From: an uncultured Marinobacter sp.
Lineage (GTDB): Bacteria > Pseudomonadota > Gammaproteobacteria > Pseudomonadales > Oleiphilaceae
DNA length: 64,000 bases
Direction of reading: 5' to 3'
Assembly (NCBI RefSeq): GCF_947259545.1
Contig: NZ_CAMYMK010000009.1
Span: forward strand, 62,001 to 126,000
In this document: in pieces, positions 56,578 through 64,000 of the stretch
Layout: every line of letters begins with the position of its first letter
Numbering within the stretch: the stretch's first letter is position 1
The notes under the pieces: model-generated
The model's database searches: none
The model's input: the letters and a program-made list of their open reading frames with translations, nothing else
Told to the model about the DNA's origin: nothing
Program-made: the position numbers and the translations under genes

Positions 56578-57849
56578 TTACGGGGCGTCGAACCAGCGGT
56601 CATGCCGGGTGTGGGAGAGAAACAGCCACCCCATGGTCATGGCGCGGGCCAGCATCAGGCTGATCAGCGAGAACCAGAGGCCGTGGTTGCCCCAGCTGGT
56701 GGTCAGCCACCACACCGGGAGGAAGACCGCCAGGGCGGAGAACAGCATGGTGTTTTGCATGTCCCGGGTTCGTGTCGCGCCGATAAACACCCCGTCCAGC
56801 AGGTAACCCCAGACGGCGGCGAACGGCAGTAGCCATAACCACGGCAGATACTGCCAGGCGGTAATACGCACCTCCTCAATGCCGGTTAACAGGTTGATCA
56901 GAAAACGCCCGCCCAAAACAAAGGCCGCGGTGAACAGCAAGGTTCCCCACAAGGACCAGCGCAAAGCAGAACCGAAGACTACCCGGAACCGGCGCCGGCT
57001 ACCTTTGCCCACGGCCTCGCCAATCAGAGCCTCAGCGGCATTGGCAAAGCCATCGAGGCCATTGGAAATGACCAGCAGGAATGTGAGCAGGACCGCATTG
57101 GCGGCGAGGATGGTGTCTCCCTGGCGGGCACCCTGCGCGGTAAAGAAGGCCAGGACCAGCAGCAGCGCGATGGTTCTCACCATGATGTACCGGTTAACCT
57201 GCAGGATGCGCAGGTAGTCCGCCAGCTGTCCCAGCAACGCACGGCTGAAGGACTGTCCCGCCGGCATTCGCAACAGGACCAGGCGAAAACCGATCGCCGC
57301 GGCGGAGTATTCCGCAATGACGGTGGCGGCGGCGACCCCCTGGCTATTCCAGCCCAGGACCGTCACGAACAGTACGTCCAGCACGATGTTCAGGCTGTTT
57401 GCCACAATCAGCATGATCATGGGGGCCCGGGGAAACTGGGTTCCAATCAACCAGCCCACCAGAGTGTATTGGCACAGCACGGCGGGCGCACTCCAGATAC
57501 GTATGGCGGCGTAGTCGGCGGCCAGTTCCGCCACCCGTTCACTGGGATTCATCAGGGTCAGGCCAATACTGATCAGGGGCTTGTGGAAGACGATAAGTAG
57601 CAGGCCGATGCCCGTCGCCAGGATGATGGAGCGCAACAACAATGCGATCTGGGCGAACTCATCGCGCCGGCCCCAGGCCTGTGCAGAAAGCCCTGTGGTA
57701 CCCATGCGCATGAATCCGAACGTCCAGTAAAGAATACTGAACAGGTTGGCACCGACAGCGACCGCCCCCAGGTATTGCGGACTCTCCAGATGACCAAGCA
57801 CGGCGGTATCCACCAGTCCCAGCAGTGGGACGGTGAGATTGGTGAGCAT
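56578..57849 (-). CDS. MATE efflux protein, DinF type
   Basis: 423 aa from ATG 57849, with about twelve helices. PLLGLVDTAVLGHL at the N-terminus and NIVLDVLFVTVLGWNSQGVAAATVIAEY mid-protein are typical of DinF/NorM-like multidrug-Na+ or H+ antiporters. The start is doubtful: upstream codons in the same frame (57850 to about 57880) encode RRLWALAWPL, the usual first part of helix 1, but no ATG, GTG or TTG is in frame back to the stop at 57961, and the ATG has no ribosome-binding site. A rare start codon or an altered 5' end is possible. Confidence 0.88.
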   Translation of the reverse strand: MLTNLTVPLLGLVDTAVLGHLESPQYLGAVAVGANLFSILYWTFGFMRMGTTGLSAQAWGRRDEFAQIALLLRSIILATGIGLLLIVFHKPLISIGLTLMNPSERVAELAADYAAIRIWSAPAVLCQYTLVGWLIGTQFPRAPMIMLIVANSLNIVLDVLFVTVLGWNSQGVAAATVIAEYSAAAIGFRLVLLRMPAGQSFSRALLGQLADYLRILQVNRYIMVRTIALLLVLAFFTAQGARQGDTILAANAVLLTFLLVISNGLDGFANAAEALIGEAVGKGSRRRFRVVFGSALRWSLWGTLLFTAAFVLGGRFLINLLTGIEEVRITAWQYLPWLWLLPFAAVWGYLLDGVFIGATRTRDMQNTMLFSALAVFLPVWWLTTSWGNHGLWFSLISLMLARAMTMGWLFLSHTRHDRWFDAP

Positions 57850-57915
57850 AAGCGGCCAGGCCAGGGCCCATAGACGCCGATCTGTGTTGGTGAGCGGGAG
57901 GCTTTTATGTGATTT

Positions 57916-57929
57916 GATTATTAATAATC
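57916..57929. promoter_or_regulatory. 14-bp perfect palindrome between the MATE gene and coxB
   Basis: GATTATTAATAATC is a perfect palindrome, AT-rich, 67-80 bp upstream of the MATE ATG and 181 bp before coxB. It is a reasonable operator candidate for the efflux gene. The rest of the 260-bp gap shows no gene and no other strong structure. Confidence 0.4.
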
Positions 57930-58109
57930 CGGGCTTATAACGTTTAGGTTTAGTCGGTTTTTAGCGTTTTCTTGATCTGTGTCTATACTCAATCCTGAGT
58001 TATCCATAAGCAGACTTCCACTCTGGCCTGACAGGTGTGTGCGAGCTCCGTCAGAACAGAGGGATTGAACGCAAAATCCGACAAGAATAACACTCTGTGG
58101 AGACACAGT

Positions 58110-59234
58110 ATGCGCGTGCACGCTAAGCGGGCAGGTGCCCTTTTGGGCGGCCTATTGTTCCCCGCCTGGTCCATGGCGGACTGGACATTGAACATGGCTC
58201 CCGGGGTCACCGGCACCAGTAATGAAATTTTCAGCCTTCACATGACCATCCTCTGGATATGCGTTGTCATTGGCATCGTGGTTTTCGGGGTGATGTTCTG
58301 GTCTATTTTCGCCCACCGCAAGTCCCAGGGCCACAAGCCGGCCAATTTCCACGAGAACACCGTGGTGGAAGTTCTCTGGACCATCATTCCCTTCGTCATT
58401 CTCGTCGTCATGGCGATTCCGGCCACGGCCACTCTGGTGGATATGTATGACACCGCTGAGTCCGACGTGGACATCAAGGTGACAGGCTACCAGTGGCGCT
58501 GGAAGTACGATTATCTTGAGGAAGATTTCGGCTACTTCTCCAACCTGGCAACCAGCAAGGACGAGATCTATAACCGGCTGGAAAAGAACGAGAATTACCT
58601 GCTGGATGTAGACAATCCGCTGGTGATTCCGGTGGGCAAGAAAGTGCGCCTGCTGGTGACGGCAAACGACGTCATCCACTCCTGGTGGGTGCCGGCCTTT
58701 GGTGTCAAGAAAGACGCCATTCCCGGGTTTATCAACGAAACCTGGACCCGTGTTGACGAGCCGGGCATCTATCGTGGCCAGTGCACGGAGCTGTGCGGCA
58801 AGGACCATGGCTTCATGCCGGTGGTGGTCAAGGCGGTGCCCCAGGAAGAATACGACGAGTGGGTGGCCGAGCAGCGTGAAGCCGCCCAGCGTGAGCGCGA
58901 GCTGACCGAAAAAGACTGGACCCTGGAGGAGCTCATGGAACGCGGGGAACAGACCTATGCCAGTGCCTGTGCTGCCTGCCACCAGGCTGACGGCAGCGGC
59001 GCCCCTCCGGCCTTCCCGGCCCTGCGGGGCAGTCAGATTGTACTGGAAGACATGGATGCCCATCTGGATATCGTGGTTAACGGTGTGTCCGGTACTGCCA
59101 TGCAGGCGTTCGGTGGTCAGTTGAGTGAAGTGGATCTGGCTGCTGTGATTACCTATGAGCGTAATGCCTGGGGCAATAACACCGGTGAGATGGTCACACC
59201 GAAGGAAGTCTTCGAGTACAAGAACCAGGAATGA
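58110..59234 (+). CDS. coxB: Cytochrome c oxidase subunit II fused to cytochrome c
   Basis: 374 aa. A signal peptide, two membrane helices (about 45-65 and 85-105), then the CuA cupredoxin domain with ligands Cys225, Cys229, His233 and Met236 (CTELCGKDHGFM) and an upstream His in HSWWVPAF. From about residue 280 a fused cytochrome c follows, with CAACH (287-291). It receives electrons from cytochrome c or directly through the fused haem, making this a caa3-type oxidase. ATG 58110 has GGAG seven bases upstream; the longer frame is not supported. It is first in the cox cluster. Confidence 0.96.
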   Translation: MRVHAKRAGALLGGLLFPAWSMADWTLNMAPGVTGTSNEIFSLHMTILWICVVIGIVVFGVMFWSIFAHRKSQGHKPANFHENTVVEVLWTIIPFVILVVMAIPATATLVDMYDTAESDVDIKVTGYQWRWKYDYLEEDFGYFSNLATSKDEIYNRLEKNENYLLDVDNPLVIPVGKKVRLLVTANDVIHSWWVPAFGVKKDAIPGFINETWTRVDEPGIYRGQCTELCGKDHGFMPVVVKAVPQEEYDEWVAEQREAAQRERELTEKDWTLEELMERGEQTYASACAACHQADGSGAPPAFPALRGSQIVLEDMDAHLDIVVNGVSGTAMQAFGGQLSEVDLAAVITYERNAWGNNTGEMVTPKEVFEYKNQE

Positions 59235-59287
59235 TTCGCCAGATAACATTACCAGCCAGAATAACAAGGCGTTAACGGGGGTTTTTC

Positions 59288-60874
59288 ATGAGTGCGGTTG
59301 CAGATACCCACGCCCAGGATGATCATCACCACGGCCCGGCCAAAGGCTTCAGCCGGTGGTTGCTGACGACCAATCACAAAGACATCGGGACCATGTACCT
59401 GATCTTCAGTTTCGCCATGTTCCTGCTTGGTGGAACCATGGCGATGGTAATCCGGGCCGAGCTGTTCCAGCCCGGCCTGCAGATTGTCGAGCCTGAATTC
59501 TTTAACCAGATGACCACCATGCATGGTCTGATCATGGTGTTCGGTGCCGTCATGCCCGCCTTCGTAGGGTTGGCTAACTGGATGCTGCCACTGATGATCG
59601 GCGCGCCCGACATGGCCCTGCCACGGATGAACAACTGGAGTTTCTGGTTGCTGCCGTGTGCCTTCCTGATTCTGGTGTCCACCCTGTTCATGTCCGGCGG
59701 TGCGCCGAACTTCGGCTGGACCTTCTATGCGCCACTGTCGACGACGTATGGGCCGCCGAGTACCACCTTCTTTATCTTCGCGGTCCACATCATGGGGATT
59801 TCCTCCATCATGGGTGCCATTAACGTCATTGCCACGATCCTGAACCTGCGGGCACCGGGCATGACCCTTATGAAGATGCCGCTGTTTGTCTGGACCTGGC
59901 TGATCACCGCATTCCTGTTGATCGCCGTGATGCCGGTGCTGGCGGGCGTGGTCACCATGATGCTGATGGATATCAACTTTGGCACCAGTTTCTTTGATGC
60001 TTCCGGCGGTGGTGATCCGGTGTTGTTCCAGCATGTGTTCTGGTTCTTCGGGCATCCCGAGGTGTACATCATGATCCTTCCGGCGTTCGGGGCGGTGTCG
60101 CATATCATTCCGGCGTTCTCCCGCAAGCCGTTGTTCGGCTATGCCTCCATGGTCTACGCGGTGGGTGCGATTGCCCTGCTGTCTTTCGTGGTATGGGCTC
60201 ACCACATGTTCACCGTTGGCATCCCCATTGCCGGTCAGTTGTTCTTTATGTACGCGACCATGCTGATTGCCGTACCCACGGGCGTGAAAGTGTTTAACTG
60301 GGTGGCCACGATGTTCCGTGGTGCCCTCAGTTTCGAGACCCCGATGCTGTTCGCCGTGGCGTTCGTCATTCTGTTCACCATCGGCGGCTTCTCCGGCCTG
60401 ATGCTGGCTATTGCCCCGGCTGATTTCCAATACCACGACACCTACTTCGTGGTGGCTCACTTCCACTATGTGCTGGTGCCGGGCGCTATCTTCGGTATCT
60501 TCGCTTCGGCCTATTTCTGGCTGCCAAAGTGGACTGGCCACATGTATGACGAAACCCTGGGCAAGACCCACTTCTGGCTGTCGTTTATTGGTATGAACCT
60601 GGCATTTTTCCCCATGCACTTCCTCGGGCTGGCGGGTATGCCGCGTCGTATTCCGGACTATGCCCTGCAGTTTGCCGATTTCAACATGGTGTCCAGCATC
60701 GGGGCCTTCATGTTCGGGGCGACGCAACTGCTGTTCCTGTTGATCGTGGTCAAGTGTGTGAAGGGGGGCGCGAAGGCTGCGGCCAAGCCCTGGGATGGTG
60801 CGGAAGGCCTGGAGTGGACGTTGCCCTCGCCGCCGCCCTATCACTCGTTCACGACACCACCCGAAGTGAAGTAG
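59288..60874 (+). CDS. coxA: Cytochrome c oxidase subunit I (haem a, a3-CuB)
   Basis: 528 aa with twelve membrane helices, the catalytic subunit that reduces O2 and pumps protons. WFFGHPEVYIM has the CuB His and cross-linked Tyr, HHMFTVG two more CuB His, and HDTYFVVAHFHYVL the haem a and a3 ligands. A G-rich ribosome-binding site precedes the ATG. It follows coxB by 53 nt. Confidence 0.98.
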   Translation: MSAVADTHAQDDHHHGPAKGFSRWLLTTNHKDIGTMYLIFSFAMFLLGGTMAMVIRAELFQPGLQIVEPEFFNQMTTMHGLIMVFGAVMPAFVGLANWMLPLMIGAPDMALPRMNNWSFWLLPCAFLILVSTLFMSGGAPNFGWTFYAPLSTTYGPPSTTFFIFAVHIMGISSIMGAINVIATILNLRAPGMTLMKMPLFVWTWLITAFLLIAVMPVLAGVVTMMLMDINFGTSFFDASGGGDPVLFQHVFWFFGHPEVYIMILPAFGAVSHIIPAFSRKPLFGYASMVYAVGAIALLSFVVWAHHMFTVGIPIAGQLFFMYATMLIAVPTGVKVFNWVATMFRGALSFETPMLFAVAFVILFTIGGFSGLMLAIAPADFQYHDTYFVVAHFHYVLVPGAIFGIFASAYFWLPKWTGHMYDETLGKTHFWLSFIGMNLAFFPMHFLGLAGMPRRIPDYALQFADFNMVSSIGAFMFGATQLLFLLIVVKCVKGGAKAAAKPWDGAEGLEWTLPSPPPYHSFTTPPEVK

Positions 60875-60945
60875 GACAGAGCCTGTAGGCCATTATCGGA
60901 TCAGGACAACAACAATCGATAACGGATAAGCCATCGGAGACTGTC

Positions 60946-61833
60946 ATGGCGGAAAACCAGACCTATTACGTGCCCGAACAGAGTAAGTGGCCGATCATCG
61001 CAACGGTTGGTCTCGGGGTAACCCTGTACGGCGTTGCCGCGATCATGGTGAACGGCAAGCAGGGAGAGCCGACTACCGGATCCTGGATCCTGTTTTTTAT
61101 TGGCGCCCTGATTATGGCCTACATGCTGTTCGGCTGGTTCGGGAGTGTGATTAAAGAGAGCCGGTCAGGCCTGTACAGCCCGCAAATGGACCGTTCCTTT
61201 CGTTGGGGGATGAGTTGGTTCATCTTCTCGGAAGTCATGTTCTTCGCAGCCTTCTTTGGCGCTTTGTTCTATACCCGGGTGTTTGCGGTGCCCTGGTTGG
61301 GCGGGGAAGGTGACAGGGCCAGCAGTAACATGCTGTGGGAGGGGTTCCAGGCGACCTGGCCGCTGATCAATAATCCGGACCCCCAGGCCTTCCCCGGTCC
61401 CAAGGAAGTGATTGGCCCCTGGGGGCTGCCGCTGATCAACACAATCCTGCTGGTTACCTCCTCCTTCACAGTCACGGTGGCGCACCACGCCCTGAAGGAA
61501 GGCCATCGACAGAAGATCAAGATCTGGCTTGGCGCCACCATTGCCCTGGCACTGGTGTTCGTGTTCGTTCAGGGCTATGAGTACGCTCACGCCTACGCGG
61601 ATCTGGATCTCACGCTTCGGTCCGGCATCTACGGCAGTACTTTCTTTATGCTCACCGGCTTCCATGGCGCCCACGTGATACTGGGCACGCTGATGCTGAC
61701 CATAATGCTGATTCGGATTATCAAGGGGCATTTCACGGCTGACCAACACTTTGGATTCGAGGCGGCTGCCTGGTACTGGCACTTTGTCGATGTGGTCTGG
61801 CTGTGCCTGTTTGTCTTCGTGTATGTGATCTGA
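60946..61833 (+). CDS. coxC: Cytochrome c oxidase subunit III
   Basis: 295 aa with seven helices. [23 protein letters not shown] and [15 protein letters not shown] are characteristic. It stabilises subunit I. GGAG lies six bases before the ATG. In Pseudomonas ctaG (cox11, CuB insertion) usually lies between coxA and coxC, but the 71-bp gap here leaves no room, so CuB assembly must rely on a gene elsewhere. Confidence 0.97.
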   Translation: MAENQTYYVPEQSKWPIIATVGLGVTLYGVAAIMVNGKQGEPTTGSWILFFIGALIMAYMLFGWFGSVIKESRSGLYSPQMDRSFRWGMSWFIFSEVMFFAAFFGALFYTRVFAVPWLGGEGDRASSNMLWEGFQATWPLINNPDPQAFPGPKEVIGPWGLPLINTILLVTSSFTVTVAHHALKEGHRQKIKIWLGATIALALVFVFVQGYEYAHAYADLDLTLRSGIYGSTFFMLTGFHGAHVILGTLMLTIMLIRIIKGHFTADQHFGFEAAAWYWHFVDVVWLCLFVFVYVI

Positions 61834-61840
61834 GGTGATA

Positions 61841-62044
61841 TCAGGGAGTCGGGTTCAGTACCAGGCTCCCTTGCCAGAGGGAAATTACAATCACCAGCAG
61901 CAATAACACACTCAGCGCCACCCGCACCGCCAGTGAGTTCACCACCCGGTTGGTTTTGCCGCCGTCCTTGATCAGAAAGAACAGCCCGCTGAAGAGACTA
62001 AAGACGACAGCCAGCATGAGTATGACAACGACAGCTTTCAGCAT
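61841..62044 (-). CDS. DUF2909 twin-helix membrane protein
   Basis: 67 aa with two membrane helices (about 5-25 and 42-62) separated by KDGGKTNRVV. DUF2909 proteins occur next to cox genes across this lineage and may help oxidase assembly; this is inferred only from context. It ends 7 nt from the coxC stop (convergent) and diverges from the SURF1 gene. Confidence 0.85.
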   Translation of the reverse strand: MLKAVVVILMLAVVFSLFSGLFFLIKDGGKTNRVVNSLAVRVALSVLLLLVIVISLWQGSLVLNPTP

Positions 62045-62094
62045 GGGGTTTCCTGTCTCTGAATGTGTTTATTCTGAGGTCACTATAGCAGAGC

Positions 62095-62835
62095 ATGCCT
62101 GATACCGGGTCGTCCCCACGTCGTCAGTGGCAGTTTGACTGGCGGATACTGCTGTTTGCCGGAGCGTTTCTGCCGTTATTGGTCGGGCTGGGAATCTGGC
62201 AGCTTGGGCGGGCTGAAGAAAAACAGCAGCAGTTGCTGCAGTGGGAGCAGCAGGCCGAGAGCCTGAGCTGGCCCCGGCAAGAAATGCGCGGGTTGAGTAA
62301 CGGCCGTCCGGTAACCCTCCTGGGTCGATACAGTGACCTGACCTGGCTGCTGGACAACCGGACACGGGATGGTGTTCCCGGCTATGAAGTGCTGACGATG
62401 TTCTACCCGCTTGAAGGACCCGCGGTCGTCGTCAACCGTGGTTGGGTTCAGGCCCCGAGAACCCGTGACCGTTTGCCAGCGATCGATGTCCCTGCGGGAG
62501 TGCTTGAAATTCGCGGGCGTGTGGCGGAGTTTCCCGAACCTCCGGTACTGGCTGATAACGCAGTGCAGTCGAAGGGCTGGCCACGGCGCGTCCAGGCGCT
62601 GCCCCGCTCGCAGGCTGTGGCGGAGGAGCCGACCCTGGCATCAAAGGTGATCCGGCTTTCCGGAAGGAAACAGCCCGGAGCGTATCGCGCTGACTGGAAA
62701 CCAGATCTGATGGGGCCACAAACTCACTACGGATATGCGTTTCAATGGTTTTCACTGGCCATCGCACTGGTTATATTGACGGTGGTAGCGAGTTACCGAA
62801 AGACAGGAGCCAATAATGACAATGACAATGGCTAA
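62095..62835 (+). CDS. SURF1/Shy1-family oxidase assembly protein
   Basis: 246 aa with an N-terminal and a C-terminal membrane helix (about 17-37 and 219-238) flanking a periplasmic domain. GIWQLGRAEEKQQ, VVVNRGWV and THYGYAFQWFSLA are typical of SURF1, which helps insert haem a into subunit I. The next gene overlaps its end by 20 nt. Confidence 0.93.
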   Translation: MPDTGSSPRRQWQFDWRILLFAGAFLPLLVGLGIWQLGRAEEKQQQLLQWEQQAESLSWPRQEMRGLSNGRPVTLLGRYSDLTWLLDNRTRDGVPGYEVLTMFYPLEGPAVVVNRGWVQAPRTRDRLPAIDVPAGVLEIRGRVAEFPEPPVLADNAVQSKGWPRRVQALPRSQAVAEEPTLASKVIRLSGRKQPGAYRADWKPDLMGPQTHYGYAFQWFSLAIALVILTVVASYRKTGANNDNDNG

Positions 62836-63463
62836 TAAGGTATCCGATCAGCACTCCGGAGGCCCCACGCCCGAACAGGTTCGCCGAGGCCGACGTACAG
62901 CACTGTTGCTGTTCGCCATCGGCTTTGGCCCCATGGTGTTTGCCACCATCATGTACTACACCGGTTGGCTTAATCCGGCCGGCCATACCAACAACGGCGA
63001 GCTGGTACAGCCAGTGGTGCCGGTTTCCGAACTCCAACTGCAAATGGCTGACGGGCAACCCCTGGCCGACCGCTTCGGACCTGAAAGGGCCGACGCTGAA
63101 TGGATGATGATGGTGGTGGCCGGCCAGTGCACCGACGAGTGCGAAAAGCTGCTTTACCTGGCCAGACAGGTCAACATTGCTCTTGGCAAGAACGCCGATC
63201 GCCTATCCAGAGCGGCTTATATCGCGGATGTACCTGCCGGGCTGGAGGCACGTTGGGCTAATGAGTACAGCGCTATGGAGCGGCTTCAGCCGCGGGGTGA
63301 TCAGGCTCCGGCCTGGCCGGCGGGTATTCAGCCCGACCGCGAGCCGCGAATCCTTCTGGTGGACCCGTTCGGCAATGTGATGATGCATTACGGCAATGAG
63401 CACACCGGCAAGGACATGCTCAAAGACCTCAAGCACCTGATGAAACTGTCCCAGATTGGTTAA
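62816..63463 (+). CDS. Membrane-anchored Sco-like thioredoxin-fold protein
   Basis: 215 aa. One N-terminal helix (about 27-47) anchors a periplasmic domain. It has CTDEC (Cys105, Cys109), a CxxxC as in Sco copper chaperones, and His191 in a late VDPFGNVMMHY segment, in the position of the third copper ligand of Sco. The core is otherwise diverged from Sco. It may be a copper or thiol factor for CuA assembly, possibly compensating for the missing ctaG in this cluster; that is inference. AGGAG is six bases before ATG. Confidence 0.8.
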   Translation: MTMTMANKVSDQHSGGPTPEQVRRGRRTALLLFAIGFGPMVFATIMYYTGWLNPAGHTNNGELVQPVVPVSELQLQMADGQPLADRFGPERADAEWMMMVVAGQCTDECEKLLYLARQVNIALGKNADRLSRAAYIADVPAGLEARWANEYSAMERLQPRGDQAPAWPAGIQPDREPRILLVDPFGNVMMHYGNEHTGKDMLKDLKHLMKLSQIG

Positions 63464-63487
63464 CCTGATGTCCGGAGGACGCTGACC

Positions 63488-64000
63488 TTGAACCAGCCCC
63501 AGGCCGCCATGTCACCGCTGCCCTTATCAGACCGTGCCCGCATCATGGGCCGCTGGTCGCTGTTTGCCACGCTGCTTGCAGTAGTGGTTATTATGTTAGG
63601 CGCCTGGACCCGGCTGGTGGATGCGGGGCTGGGTTGTCCGGACTGGCCCGGCTGTTATGGTTTCCTGTCGGTACCGCAGAGCACCGAGAGCATTGCCATT
63701 GCCAACGCCCGTTTCCCGGAGACGCCGGTGGATGTCGCCAAGGGCTGGCCGGAGATGATCCACCGTTATGCCGCCGGCACCCTGGGACTGGTGGTGTTCG
63801 GGTTGGCAGCCTACGCCATTCGCCACCGTCGGGAAGGCCTGCCGTTGAAACTGCCTGCTTTCATCGCCGCTTTCATCGTCCTTCAGGGCGCGTTTGGAAT
63901 GTGGACCGTGACCCTGAAACTCTGGCCCCAGGTGGTTGCCCTGCACTTGCTGGGTGGCTTCACCACGCTCAGTGCGCTCACCCTGTTGACCTTGCGATTA
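63488..64000 (+). CDS. ctaA: Haem A synthase, COX15/CtaA family (3' end outside window)
   Basis: 171 codons from a TTG at 63488 with GGAGG nine bases upstream; the frame runs off the end of the window. Membrane helices at about 22-40, 90-110 and 120-145, the segment GAWTRLVDAGLGCPDWPGCYG with the paired cysteines, and EMIHRYAAGTLGL with a haem-ligand His match CtaA/COX15. It oxidises haem O to haem A for the oxidase. It follows the Sco-like gene by 24 nt; ctaB would be expected next. Confidence 0.93.
   Translation, partial: MNQPQAAMSPLPLSDRARIMGRWSLFATLLAVVVIMLGAWTRLVDAGLGCPDWPGCYGFLSVPQSTESIAIANARFPETPVDVAKGWPEMIHRYAAGTLGLVVFGLAAYAIRHRREGLPLKLPAFIAAFIVLQGAFGMWTVTLKLWPQVVALHLLGGFTTLSALTLLTLRL

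Overview
The window looks like an origin-proximal chromosome segment of a marine gammaproteobacterium, most likely Marinobacter or a close relative. I judge this from protein similarity and from gene order that matches the Pseudomonas/Marinobacter layout: glyQ-glyS-gmhB, trkA-rsmB-fmt-def facing a LysM gene, dprA-tsaC-hemF-aroE, prlC with a gamma-carbonic anhydrase gene, and the coxB-coxA-coxC-SURF1-ctaA cluster. A Na+-type PomAB stator pair and a putative Na+/H+ antiporter fit a marine habitat. GC is about 60% except in part of the restriction-modification block and a few intergenic stretches. No phage, integrase, transposase, CRISPR array or rRNA gene is visible; there is one tRNA.

Layout. 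1-7.8 kb: a VC0807-family membrane protein, a secreted chloride-type alpha-amylase with a starch-binding domain, GABA aminotransferase and two divergent ABC exporters. 7.8-17.4 kb: recC-recB-recD joined by 4-nt overlaps. 17.5-22.5 kb: a small secreted protein, a FAN1-like VRR-NUC nuclease translationally coupled to an XPD/DinG-like helicase with a fused PD-(D/E)XK-like domain, and a VOC protein. 22.6-32.2 kb: accessory block with two unrecognised genes and a type I restriction-modification operon (hsdR-fic-hsdM-hsdS). 32.3-45.6 kb: tRNA-Pro(CGG) and housekeeping genes for LPS heptose, glycyl-tRNA, K+ uptake, rRNA methylation, initiator formylation and deformylation, DNA processing, t6A tRNA, haem and shikimate. 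45.6-57.8 kb: PomAB, a PA4642-type protein, Hsp20, gamma-carbonic anhydrase, oligopeptidase A, YheV, an antiporter, a membrane diguanylate cyclase, DoxX and a MATE pump. 58.1-64 kb: cytochrome c oxidase with a CoxB-cytochrome c fusion and its assembly factors, cut off in ctaA.

The most unusual feature is a set of six intergenic hairpins with 24-30 bp perfect stems. Within each class the loop is conserved, while every stem has a different sequence. Class A (four copies: 2213-2323, 5653-5754, 7593-7787, 17996-18096) has a loop starting GTGCGGAGCC and ending AGCGT; in one copy the opening is replaced by a base-paired alternative. Class B (two copies: 51395-51475, 51565-51647) has an identical 23-nt loop in opposite orientations. 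In one class A copy the stem arms contain the stop codons of two convergent genes. I know of no named family with this architecture, but could not search. Other points to follow: a short palindromic repeat inserted in frame in hsdM, a Fic gene in the R-M operon behind nested inverted repeats, a sigma32-like promoter plus an 18-codon leader ORF before hsp20, a missing ctaG between coxA and coxC, and two genes whose starts appear non-canonical.
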